Notes under the pieces: model-generated
Told to the model about the DNA's origin: nothing
What the model saw: only the letters and a program-made list of their open reading frames with translations
The model's database searches: none
From: Peterkaempfera bronchialis
GTDB taxonomy: Bacteria > Actinomycetota > Actinomycetes > Streptomycetales > Streptomycetaceae
DNA: 64,000 nt
Assembly: GCF_003258605.2 (NCBI RefSeq)
Contig: NZ_CP031264.1
Coordinates: forward strand, 3,410,001-3,474,000
Reading direction: 5' to 3'
Program-made: the position numbers and the translations under genes
Shown here: positions 1-7,447 of the stretch, piece by piece
How positions within the stretch are numbered: the first letter of the stretch is position 1
Layout of the letters: every line of letters starts with the position of its first letter

Positions 1-1802
1 GCTTCGAGGGCGCCCAGGAGCAACGCGGTGGCGGCGTCCAGGATGGCGAAGTACGCGCTGTCCGCCGTTCCGGAGGTGGGGAGCAGGCGCAGGTCGAGGA
101 CCGGGTAGGTACGACCGGTGGTCTCGCAGGTCAGGTTGTTCCGGGCGACCAGGAGGCGGACGGCCGCCGGCATGGCGGCGGCGCAGCGGTTGGCGGCACG
201 GCACAGGGCGACTGCGGTGGCGGCGTACTCGGTGGGGGTGCGGGGGAGGAGGCCGACGTCCCGCGGCTGGTTGTTTCGGGCGGGGTCGTCGTACTGGTGG
301 CCTTCACAGCTGTCGTACGTAACGAGGTGCCAGCGGCTGGTGAGGTGGTCGACGAGCGGTTTGACGCCGGGCTCGATCGCGGCGGCCCACTGAGGGTGGG
401 CGGGGTCGAGGTCGTCGGCGAGCTGGGTGCCGGGCAGGCCGGTGGTGTTGATGTTGCCGAACTCGCTGGTGTGCAGCTCGGCCGGGCGGCGGGGGGCCGT
501 GGGGTTGTCCCAGGTGGTGAGGAACGCCTGGACGTCGCGCATCCGGTTGACGGGGGTGGGGCGCCAGCGGGCGGTTCGGCACCAGGCGCCGCCTGGGTGT
601 TCGGGGTCGGCGAGGAGCGCTGCGGTGCCGTCGATCAGCCGCATCCGGTAGTCGCAGTACGCGTCGTGCTGGCCGGTGAGGTTCATGCGCCAGCGGGTGG
701 CGATGCAGCCGCCGCCGCAGGTGGTGCGGTAGTCGCAGGTCATGCACGCCCGCATGAGGTCCTTGCCCTGGCCGAGGAGGTTGGAGTTGCGCTGTGCGGC
801 GGTGATCTCGGCCCGGCCTGTGGTGGGCTGTAGGACGGTGAGTTGGGCCTGGGGCCAGGGGAGTTCATCGCAGCTGCCCATGCGTCCGTCGGGGTAGAGG
901 GTGAACACGTGGTCGCACTTCATGTCCGAGAAGTGGCAGAACGACACCCCGAGGCCGCGCAGCCGACGGATGGTGGGCACAGCCGGGGAGAGCTTGAGGC
1001 GGCGGAACAGCCCGCTGGTCATCCAGTGCTGGGTGACGCCGAGCACGAACTCTGCGTACTGGTCGGGGGTGATCGCCCACGCCGGGCCGTCGAGGCCGGT
1101 GAGGACGGCTTGCTGGAGGGCACGGCTGGCCGGACGGCGGCGACCGGTGTACGCGGTGGGCCGGGTGATGGTGGCGTCGAAGCACGGTACGAAGCTGACG
1201 GAGGTGACGGCCTTGAACACGGCCAGGTGGTCCAGGACCTCGGCGTGGCGCCCGAGGACCGCAGGGGTGACGGTGGTGATGATCCCGCACGTTCGGCCGC
1301 ACTCAGCCAGGAGGTCCAGTGCCCTGACGGCAGCGGGGTAGGTGGGTTTGCCCTGGTAGTCGACGCGCCACCGGTTCCCCTCGGGGTCGCCATCCAGGGA
1401 GATGCCGATCTCCAGACCGGGGTACAGGGTGTCGAACAGGTCGAGCCACTCGGCATCGAGCTGGACGCCGTTGGTCTGTAGGGACAGGCGCTTGACCTGC
1501 GGCATGGCCGCGAGGGTGCGCAGCAGGTGGGCAATGTGGTCCTTACCGGCGGTGAGCGGTTCGCCGCCGTGGAGTTCGATGGCGAGCGGCCGGGTGCCGA
1601 AGAGCTTCGGGAGGAGGTCGACCTGGTCGGCGCTGATCCGCGCGCCACCGGGTCCCTCCTTGCGCTTCTCGTAGCAGTGCAGGCAGTCGATGTCGCAGGT
1701 CTCGCCGCGGACCTTGAGGATCACCGAGACGGCGTCGGCCTCGGATGTCTCCAGCGACCGGTACAGGTGGTCGATCTGCTCGTTCGGAGTGGTGGGGTGC
1801 AT
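1..1802 (-). CDS. Radical SAM/SPASM-type protein with long C-terminal extension (3' end outside window)
   Basis: The frame is open from an ATG at 1802 to the left edge, giving 600 residues without a stop. A GGGAGG leader lies 7 bases before the ATG. Residues 36-43 carry the radical SAM cysteines as CDIDCLHC (CX3CX2C), followed by LHGGEPL near 75-81, which fits the GGE motif that binds SAM. A second cysteine cluster, CX2CX5CX3C, near residues 350-363 after a YPDGRMGSC segment, looks like a SPASM or twitch domain holding auxiliary FeS clusters. About 240 further residues follow, including TYDSCEGH, which I cannot assign. By family, it should cleave SAM reductively and modify a peptide or small molecule. 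It is the last visible gene of the 6376-to-1 operon, 37 bases after the nucleotidyltransferase. No RiPP precursor was seen nearby, so a small-molecule substrate is as likely as a peptide. Confidence 0.85.
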   Translation of the reverse strand, partial: MHPTTPNEQIDHLYRSLETSEADAVSVILKVRGETCDIDCLHCYEKRKEGPGGARISADQVDLLPKLFGTRPLAIELHGGEPLTAGKDHIAHLLRTLAAMPQVKRLSLQTNGVQLDAEWLDLFDTLYPGLEIGISLDGDPEGNRWRVDYQGKPTYPAAVRALDLLAECGRTCGIITTVTPAVLGRHAEVLDHLAVFKAVTSVSFVPCFDATITRPTAYTGRRRPASRALQQAVLTGLDGPAWAITPDQYAEFVLGVTQHWMTSGLFRRLKLSPAVPTIRRLRGLGVSFCHFSDMKCDHVFTLYPDGRMGSCDELPWPQAQLTVLQPTTGRAEITAAQRNSNLLGQGKDLMRACMTCDYRTTCGGGCIATRWRMNLTGQHDAYCDYRMRLIDGTAALLADPEHPGGAWCRTARWRPTPVNRMRDVQAFLTTWDNPTAPRRPAELHTSEFGNINTTGLPGTQLADDLDPAHPQWAAAIEPGVKPLVDHLTSRWHLVTYDSCEGHQYDDPARNNQPRDVGLLPRTPTEYAATAVALCRAANRCAAAMPAAVRLLVARNNLTCETTGRTYPVLDLRLLPTSGTADSAYFAILDAATALLLGALE

Positions 1803-1839
1803 CTGGTGCCTCCCAAGGAGGAGCGGGCTCCGGGCCCGG

Positions 1840-2682
1840 TCAAGGGCGAAGCGCCTTCTGCCACGCGGCCAGCCGGCCGGGGGTGAGGCGGATGGTGAGG
1901 TCGGCGAACTTCAGTCGCCAGCCGTCGCTGTAGCGCTGGGGGATCCATCCGAGGTCCAACCAGTGGTCCGGCACCTGGCCGTCCGGCTCGGCAGTATCCG
2001 GCCACACGGTCAGCAGCGCGGCCAGCAGCCGGCTGCGGGCCTGACTGAATGCCTGGTGAACCGGGACCACGCCCGGCAGCGGGGTCTCGGCAAGGACGGG
2101 GGTCCACTTGTCGCCGAGCAGCGGATGGCCGCCAGCCACGTTCTCTGCCTGTTGGACGGCAATGTGCAGCTGCCGCACCACCAGGTCCATGGCGTTGTTC
2201 AGGTTGGCCTGGAATAAGCCGTCCAGATCCTCGACCAGACTGATCGCGTGCTGGACCCGGTCTGCCAGCGCCCACCTGCGGTAGACATCCCGCTCAGTGG
2301 CGGTGAGAACCGGCTGCTCCATGCCGTCCATGGCACGGGCGGTACGCAGCACGGTCAGCGCGGACAAGCGGCGTCGGACGGTACGGAACAGGTCGACGTC
2401 GTCGGCGAGGATATGGAATCGCCGCAGGTAGCCCCGCAGTTCGTCGGCCTCGGTGGCGGCCAGGGCCTCCAGATCGACCCGGATGCCGTCGATAATGCGG
2501 GACTGAAGCACCGGCTCCGGGCCTTCGGCGAACAGCACCCGCAGGTCGACATCACTGCGGGCATGGGCGAATCCGCAGGCGACGGGCCCCACCATCCACA
2601 CCGGCGAGCCCGGAAACTCCCTGGCCAGCTGCTTGGCGACCACACGGGCTGCCTTCAGCCTCTGCTCCACCCACGGGTTCAC
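1840..2682 (-). CDS. Nucleotidyltransferase-fold protein
   Basis: 280 residues from a GTG whose first bases overlap the TGA of the upstream dehydrogenase (GTGA), which decides the start over much longer open frames. Residues 31-50 contain VGPVACG followed by SDVDLRV, the polymerase-beta type nucleotidyltransferase signature, with Asp44 and Asp46 as metal ligands. The usual Gly-Ser is Gly-Pro here. The remainder is helical and has no motif I recognise; it resembles the substrate domain of aminoglycoside or small-molecule nucleotidyltransferases. Family knowledge predicts transfer of NMP from an NTP onto a hydroxyl or phosphate. In this operon it sits with a P-loop nucleotide kinase and a NUDIX protein, so nucleotide activation of an intermediate is a reasonable inference. 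Confidence 0.75.
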   Translation of the reverse strand: MNPWVEQRLKAARVVAKQLAREFPGSPVWMVGPVACGFAHARSDVDLRVLFAEGPEPVLQSRIIDGIRVDLEALAATEADELRGYLRRFHILADDVDLFRTVRRRLSALTVLRTARAMDGMEQPVLTATERDVYRRWALADRVQHAISLVEDLDGLFQANLNNAMDLVVRQLHIAVQQAENVAGGHPLLGDKWTPVLAETPLPGVVPVHQAFSQARSRLLAALLTVWPDTAEPDGQVPDHWLDLGWIPQRYSDGWRLKFADLTIRLTPGRLAAWQKALRP

Positions 2683-3593
2683 GCCGCTCCCTTGCCGTGC
2701 AGGACCCTGCGAGCGGTCTCGGTGACCCAGATGTCCAGGTGCTCGCGGACGTCGCTTCGCTGTGCTCCGATGTGCGGGGTGGCGAGCAGGTTCAGCGGCT
2801 TCGGGCCAGTGGTGAACAGATGCGCGTCGGCGGGTTCGACCGGGTCGGCGGCGAGACCGGACAGGCGGCCGTCGGCGAGGGCGCCAAGGCATGCCGTGGT
2901 GTCGATGGTGGTCAGGCGTCCGGCGATGATCAGCAGCGGCTGGCGCCTTGCTGCCGAGCGGAGGAAGTCGGCCCCGAACGTGGCGGTGTTCTCCGCGATA
3001 GCGGGCAATGCGATGATATGGGCGTCTGCCCAGCCGGGCAGCGCGGGCGCGGGCAGCTGGCGCAGCCCGGTGATGCTCGGCCGGGCGGCGAAGGCGACCT
3101 CGGCAACCAACGGCGTGATGGCGGCAGCGGCTGCCCGGCCGACCGGTCCGGCACCCCAGATGGCCACGTTCATCGACGCGACCGGACGACCCATGCAGGC
3201 CATCTTGAGGTGGTCGCCCAGGCCCAGAGCGTGCGCGCCGAGCGGGACGCGCCGAGCCAGGGCGAGCAGCGCCATCAGGCACCACTCGGCGACCGCCGGA
3301 GCGGATGCCTCCGGGTGGCGGTGCAGGCCGATCCCCCGATCGGCGAGGAGGTCGGTGTCGATGCCGTCCAGCCCGGAGCCGGCCCGGATGGCGTGGCGCA
3401 GCAATGGCATGGCGGCCAGCTGTTCCTCACCGAGAGAGATGCCGGAGCGGAGGACGATCAGCTCCGCGCGGCGCGCGGGCCCGACAACGTCGCTGAGGCA
3501 GGTGAACTCGTAGACGTCGTGTGTGGTCAGGTGTCGGACGAGGTCGTTCGGGTTGGCCGCACCGCGAGCGACGAGGATCGTGGGGGCGCTCAT
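2679..3593 (-). CDS. D-isomer-specific 2-hydroxyacid dehydrogenase family protein
   Basis: 304 residues, start ATG overlapping the NUDIX stop by ATGA. The NAD-binding glycine motif GAGPVG is at 147-152. The fold markers are present: RAGSGLDGID near 70-79, an APAVAEW helix after it, Arg227 in an IIAGR strand in place of the usual NxxRG, Glu254 in PVEP, and His275 in TPHIGAQ. Together these give the Arg/Glu/His catalytic set of the family. It should reduce a 2-oxoacid or oxidise a 2-hydroxyacid with NAD(P). Next to a PEP-mutase-like enzyme, a 2-oxo-3-phosphonate could be the substrate; that is inference. Members of this family act in some phosphonate pathways, but in primary metabolism too. Confidence 0.8.
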   Translation of the reverse strand: MSAPTILVARGAANPNDLVRHLTTHDVYEFTCLSDVVGPARRAELIVLRSGISLGEEQLAAMPLLRHAIRAGSGLDGIDTDLLADRGIGLHRHPEASAPAVAEWCLMALLALARRVPLGAHALGLGDHLKMACMGRPVASMNVAIWGAGPVGRAAAAAITPLVAEVAFAARPSITGLRQLPAPALPGWADAHIIALPAIAENTATFGADFLRSAARRQPLLIIAGRLTTIDTTACLGALADGRLSGLAADPVEPADAHLFTTGPKPLNLLATPHIGAQRSDVREHLDIWVTETARRVLHGKGAA

Positions 3594-4108
3594 TGGGCAC
3601 GGTCCACGAGGGCATCGCGGGTGTCCGTGAGGGCGGCGAGGATGGCGGGGGCGACCTGGGGGATGAGGGTCTTGGTGGTGAGCTGGTCCAGCGGCACCCA
3701 TTCGAAGCCGAGTTGGATGGGGTCGCGCGGGTCGGAGAACCTGGGTGCGGTGCGGCCATCGGTGATCTCGGCGAGGAAGTTGTGCTGGGTCTTGTGCTGC
3801 GGCCCGAGGTTCTTGCCGAACTGGCCGGGCACGTACTCCATGACGAACATCGACCGCACGGTCCGCACCGCAAGGCCGGTCTCCTGCCGAACCTTGCGGA
3901 CGACGGCGTCGCGCAGCGACTCTCCCTCGATCGCCTTACCTCCGGGTAGGTTGTAGTGGAAACAGCCGCCGTCGGCGCTGTCGTCGTAGGACAGGAGCAG
4001 GACCTTCCCGCCGTGGATGATCGCTGCCTTCACCGACACGCTGATGCTGGGCAGATCGCTCAAGGTATGTGTCTCCGTACTGGGCTGTCGGGGCGGAAGG
4101 GATGTCAC
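3590..4108 (-). CDS. NUDIX hydrolase-fold protein with altered Nudix box
   Basis: 172 residues from a GTG overlapping the upstream stop as GTGA. The Nudix region spans residues 57-79: Gly57, Glu63, Arg71, Glu76 and Gly78 fit the GX5EX7REUXEEXGU pattern, but the two other glutamates are Lys72 and Gln75. These normally bind catalytic magnesium, so the hydrolase activity may be weak, changed or absent. The N-terminal 20 residues are polar and precede the first Nudix strand. In this operon the likely roles are hydrolysis or binding of a nucleoside diphosphate-linked compound. The fold assignment is secure; the activity is not. Confidence 0.8.
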   Translation of the reverse strand: MTSLPPRQPSTETHTLSDLPSISVSVKAAIIHGGKVLLLSYDDSADGGCFHYNLPGGKAIEGESLRDAVVRKVRQETGLAVRTVRSMFVMEYVPGQFGKNLGPQHKTQHNFLAEITDGRTAPRFSDPRDPIQLGFEWVPLDQLTTKTLIPQVAPAILAALTDTRDALVDRAQ

Positions 4109-4974
4109 AGGCAGGCGCGGGCGTCGGGGGCGGCGACGCGCATCAGGTCCTGGACGCCGGCCAACTGGTCGGCTCGGAAGGCACCCGTGGCGCGAAAGGC
4201 ACCGGCCGCACCCCGCATCGCGGCCAGTGCGGCGCGGGACAGCTGGTTCGCGTAGATCGCCAGGCGGAACCCGGCCTCCCCGAGGAGTCGCCGGTCAAGG
4301 TGGGGGAACGCGGTGGGAACGGTGACCAGCGGCACGCCGCCCCACCGGCGGGCGGCCTCCAGAGCCTCACGGCCGCTGATGTCCTTGCTGTGCGGCAACA
4401 CGGCGTCCGCCCCGGCTGCCTCGTACAACTCTGCCCGGGCCAGCGCGTCGTCCATGCTGCCGCCGCAGATCAGCGTCTCGGTGCGGGCGATCAGCAGCAG
4501 CTCCGGGGCGGCGGCCCGCAGCTCTTTGATCTGCTCGCACACCGCTGCGGTGTCCGCCAACCCCTGGGCGCGATGCTCGGAGAACGAGTTGCACTTGGGA
4601 TAGCGGCTGTCCTCCAGGCAGACGGCTGCCGCCCCGGCCGTCAGGAGGTCGAACCCGTACCTCGCGGCCGACGGCCCGGTGCCGGCGGCGTTGTCCACGT
4701 CCACGATCACCGGCAGGTCGGTGACACGGCGCAGCGAGGTGACGACATCCGCCAGGTCCCGGGAGCCGAGCAGGTTCTCGTCCGGGAGCCCGCAGGCGGC
4801 CGACACCTCCAGGCCCGACACCCACAGCGCATCGAATCCGGCCTCGGCGGCGACCCGGGCCGCCATGGCGTTCACCGCCCCGATCGCCTGAACGGGAAGC
4901 CGGGAGCTGGTGGCGTCGCCGAGGGCCGCGCGTAGGCGCCCGGCCGGAGATATCGGGGATACGGCCGTAGTCAT
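4105..4974 (-). CDS. Phosphoenolpyruvate mutase / isocitrate lyase superfamily protein
   Basis: 289 residues, ATG overlapping the kinase stop as ATGA. The N-terminal half resembles PEP mutase closely: AGFDALWVSGLEVSA at 45-59, a DVD pair (Asp92, Asp94) where the family has DADTGYG, and EDSRYPKCNS at 121-130. True PEP mutases carry EDKX5NS; here the Lys is Ser123 while Asn129 and Ser130 remain. The family makes or cleaves C-P and C-C bonds of 2-oxoacid substrates using magnesium. Candidates are PEP mutase, phosphonopyruvate hydrolase or a lyase on another oxoacid. No phosphonopyruvate decarboxylase is visible, but a 2-hydroxyacid dehydrogenase lies two genes away and could pull such a reaction forward. 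Confidence 0.82.
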   Translation of the reverse strand: MTTAVSPISPAGRLRAALGDATSSRLPVQAIGAVNAMAARVAAEAGFDALWVSGLEVSAACGLPDENLLGSRDLADVVTSLRRVTDLPVIVDVDNAAGTGPSAARYGFDLLTAGAAAVCLEDSRYPKCNSFSEHRAQGLADTAAVCEQIKELRAAAPELLLIARTETLICGGSMDDALARAELYEAAGADAVLPHSKDISGREALEAARRWGGVPLVTVPTAFPHLDRRLLGEAGFRLAIYANQLSRAALAAMRGAAGAFRATGAFRADQLAGVQDLMRVAAPDARACL

Positions 4975-5639
4975 CGGATGCTCCCTTCCGGATCGGGGGT
5001 GAGGCCGCGTTCCAGCAGTGCCCTCCAGGCGTCCGCAAGTACGTCGGCCCTGGGCTGCGCGGCATCGATGCGCACGGTCGGGCCGATCTTCGGGAACGCG
5101 ACCGGATTGCCGGTGATCGCCTGGTAGGTGGCGCGCACGCTGGTCTGCACGTCCACCACGTCCCAGTCGTCTCTGACCGCGTCCCCTGCTCCTCGGGAGG
5201 CGGCGCGCTGCATGGAGGTGCTGGTGGCCGCCTCCAGAATGAGCGTCAGGTCGGGGACCAGGTCGATCGCCCCGGCCAGTTCGGCATAGGTGTCCGCCGG
5301 GGCCTGGCCATGCTTGACCTGGAAGAACGCGAGTTCCGACAGCAGCCATCGGTCCGCGATCACCGGGCGAAGCGGCAGCGACGGCGCGATCAGGCGCTCG
5401 ACGGTGGCCTGCTTGTCGGCGCGCAGAGCCGCGAGGTAGCGGTCCCGGTTGGCCTCGGTGGGCGCGTACTTGCCGTCCACCAGGTCTGCGGCCACCTCGG
5501 GATCGAGCCAGTTCGTGGTGAGCACCGACAGCGGCGTCACCCCGTACAGGTTGTCGAAGAGCCGGAACAGCCCCTTGCGCAGCGTCGTCTTGCCACTGCC
5601 GTCCAGGCCCTCGATCACGACGAACGGAAATGTGTCCAT
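4971..5639 (-). CDS. Thymidylate-kinase-like P-loop nucleotide kinase
   Basis: 222 residues. The Walker A loop GLDGSGKTT is at residues 11-19 and an ADRW segment near 95 matches the DR(Y/W) motif of dTMP kinases. Length fits the family (about 210). It begins two bases after the stop of the upstream unknown gene and its own stop overlaps the PEP-mutase-like gene. An accessory dTMP-kinase-like protein inside a metabolic operon suggests phosphorylation of a modified nucleoside monophosphate or similar compound rather than housekeeping dTTP synthesis. That specificity is inference; the fold and ATP site are visible. Confidence 0.82.
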   Translation of the reverse strand: MDTFPFVVIEGLDGSGKTTLRKGLFRLFDNLYGVTPLSVLTTNWLDPEVAADLVDGKYAPTEANRDRYLAALRADKQATVERLIAPSLPLRPVIADRWLLSELAFFQVKHGQAPADTYAELAGAIDLVPDLTLILEAATSTSMQRAASRGAGDAVRDDWDVVDVQTSVRATYQAITGNPVAFPKIGPTVRIDAAQPRADVLADAWRALLERGLTPDPEGSIR

Positions 5640-5641
5640 CC

Positions 5642-6376
5642 CTACTCCACCTGCCCCGCTCCGGTGCCCGACTGGTACTTGGTGAACTGGCCTCGCCATG
5701 GCACCGAGGTGGTGACCAGGTCGGTGAGCCGCATCCCACCGATCTCGCCGAGCAGCCCCGGGAGTGACGGCTCCAGCACCACCGTTTCGGCGACGGCCCG
5801 GCAGTAGGCGGCGCGCAGCCCCGGGTTGCCCCCTCCCCCGGCGTGCAGGGCCGCGCGCAGGACTCGCATCGCCGTACCGAGGGCAACAGCGCGGGCGGCA
5901 GCCTGGAGCATCGCCAGGGAGGCGGTGCGACCGCTCTCGTGGTGGATGACGGCGAACACTCCGACCCACCAGGCACTGGCCCCGGCCGCGCCGTGCACGG
6001 CGGCTTCGGTGCCGCTGTCGAGCCCCTCGGCCAACTCCCGGGCCACCTCGTCCACCGCGAGGGTGAGCGGCCCGGCGGCGGTCAGGTCGTGGCCGAGCCG
6101 CTGCGGCACCTCGATCCACGGCCGCAGACCGGCGGCGCGGATCAGGATGTCGTCGTGCGGCACGAGGAGGACCGGCCGGGACACCATGTCGGCGGGGTCC
6201 AACTCGACGGGCAGCCTGAGTTGTTCGGCCGGGAGCGCTGCGGCCTTCCGCCACTGCTCCAGGTGCAGGTGCACCCGCTGCACATGCAGGCCGTCGGCGA
6301 GGGCCTGCCAGCTGTCCCGTACGGTGGTCGGCCGGAGTGTTCCGGGTGGGCTCACGCTGGGGGTGGTTCCTTCCAT
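5642..6376 (-). CDS. Protein of unknown function, first gene of the radical SAM operon
   Basis: 244 residues, start ATG with AAGGAG seven bases upstream. I recognise no family. It is soluble and Ala/Leu-rich, with a basic-acidic helical segment LEQWRKAA near residue 38, a possible strand pair PVLLVPHDDILIR near 68-80, and a small Gly-rich loop HAGGGGNPG near 180. There is no signal peptide or membrane segment. It leads the operon with only two bases to the kinase gene, so it is probably made in step with it. It may be a structural or substrate-binding partner; nothing in the sequence fixes the role. Confidence 0.7.
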   Translation of the reverse strand: MEGTTPSVSPPGTLRPTTVRDSWQALADGLHVQRVHLHLEQWRKAAALPAEQLRLPVELDPADMVSRPVLLVPHDDILIRAAGLRPWIEVPQRLGHDLTAAGPLTLAVDEVARELAEGLDSGTEAAVHGAAGASAWWVGVFAVIHHESGRTASLAMLQAAARAVALGTAMRVLRAALHAGGGGNPGLRAAYCRAVAETVVLEPSLPGLLGEIGGMRLTDLVTTSVPWRGQFTKYQSGTGAGQVE

Positions 6377-6495
6377 GCAGTACTCCTTGGGTGGGCGCGT
6401 CGAAGCGATGAATCGTAGTCATACAGTGACGGAGAGCGACGACATGTGCCGTCGGCGGCCGGTCGGTGGATCGAGTTGATCGGGCGCTGTGTGGG
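6377..6495. promoter_or_regulatory. Intergenic region before the radical SAM operon
   Basis: 119 bases between the anti-sigma-type gene and the operon's first gene, both on the minus strand. It can hold a promoter for the 6376-to-1 operon, but read-through from the regulatory genes upstream is also possible. I see no clear terminator or palindrome. Confidence 0.3.
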
Positions 6496-6918
6496 TCAGG
6501 GGACGGGAAGGTCGGCGTGCACGGACTTGCCCCGGGGGTCGAGCATGGCGCCCCACCGGCCGCCGGTGAGGTGGTGGACCAGGGCGAGCCCGCGGTGACA
6601 CTCCTCGTCCACTCCGGCCTCCATCAGCACCGGCAGTTCACGGGAACCGTCTCGCACGAAGACGCGGACGTATCCCCTGGCAGGACGCCGGATGGCCACC
6701 TGCATGAACGTCAGGCCGCCGGTCTTGAGGGCGTTGGACACCAGCTCCGAGACAATGAGCTCAGCGGGGTCGACCATGTCGTCCAGGCCCCACTCCTCAA
6801 GCTTCTCCCGAACAAGTCGGCGGGCCATCCGTGCCGACTCCGGGCGGTACGGAAGAGATGCCGTCGCGGGGCGCGGCGGACAGACCCGAGCGGCGAGGGC
6901 GATCTCGGTCGCTGTCAC
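6496..6918 (-). CDS. ATP-binding protein, anti-sigma-factor (HATPase/RsbW-like) type
   Basis: 140 residues from a GTG that overlaps the preceding gene's stop (GTGA). It shows the N box of GHKL ATPases as ELIVSELVSNALK near residues 60-72, then a strand-rich core with VRVFVRDGS and a final GRWGAML segment. It lacks a histidine-kinase phosphoacceptor domain. Proteins of this size in streptomycetes usually bind ATP and act as anti-sigma factors or serine kinases on anti-sigma antagonists, and are often encoded beside XRE/DUF397 pairs, as here. Its partner sigma factor is not in the window. Confidence 0.8.
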   Translation of the reverse strand: MTATEIALAARVCPPRPATASLPYRPESARMARRLVREKLEEWGLDDMVDPAELIVSELVSNALKTGGLTFMQVAIRRPARGYVRVFVRDGSRELPVLMEAGVDEECHRGLALVHHLTGGRWGAMLDPRGKSVHADLPVP

Positions 6919-7178
6919 GCCAGCCCCCGGCACTGCCTGCGCCACCGGCCGCCCTCCAGGCACCGCAGGACCGTGGCACGCTGCAAGGCCCGCTCGAAGC
7001 CATTCACGAAGACCTCGGCGCCGTCCGACTGCTTGCTCCAAGCATCCCCAGGCGCACCGGCGGGGCATATCCGGATCAGGCGGTCGTCCGGGTCCAGCGA
7101 GGCCAGCTGCATGGGGAGTCCGGCAGTGGCATCGGCCGGCACCCGGCGGCGCAGCTGGTCTGCAGAGGATCGGCGCAC
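6915..7178 (-). CDS. Small hypothetical protein coupled to the anti-sigma-type gene
   Basis: 87 residues. The GTG at 7178 is chosen because GGAGG sits six bases before it, better than the in-frame ATG at 7259. The stop overlaps the next gene's start. Residues 27-50 read as two strands (MQLASLD, DRLIRIC) and a WSKQSDGAEVFVNG segment follows. I cannot name a family. The same place beside an ATP-binding gene and an XRE/DUF397 pair is common in streptomycetes, which suggests a regulatory partner. Confidence 0.55.
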   Translation of the reverse strand: MRRSSADQLRRRVPADATAGLPMQLASLDPDDRLIRICPAGAPGDAWSKQSDGAEVFVNGFERALQRATVLRCLEGGRWRRQCRGLA

Positions 7179-7447
7179 GGAGACCTCCGGAGTCCGATGG
7201 TGGAGGCGGCGGTCCCCCGGCATCGAGGGACGCATCAAAGGCCGCAGCTGATGCCCCATCAATCGGGGCGCTCCAACACCGTGGCGCTTTTTCGCTGAAT
7301 CTGCAACGGAATCGGCACTGAATCACCCACGGAAGGAGAAGTGGCACATGCCGCCGCAAGCGCATGGCCTGGCACTGCCAGCATGTGACGTGCGACACTG
7401 CGCGAATCGGTACGGATGGTAAGCGCATGCACTCGGGAGGTAAGCAC

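Noticed and set aside
297-1481. Plus-strand frames opposite the radical SAM gene
   Set aside because: The minus strand encodes CX3CX2C and SPASM motifs with a good start; the plus-strand products have low-complexity composition typical of shadows.
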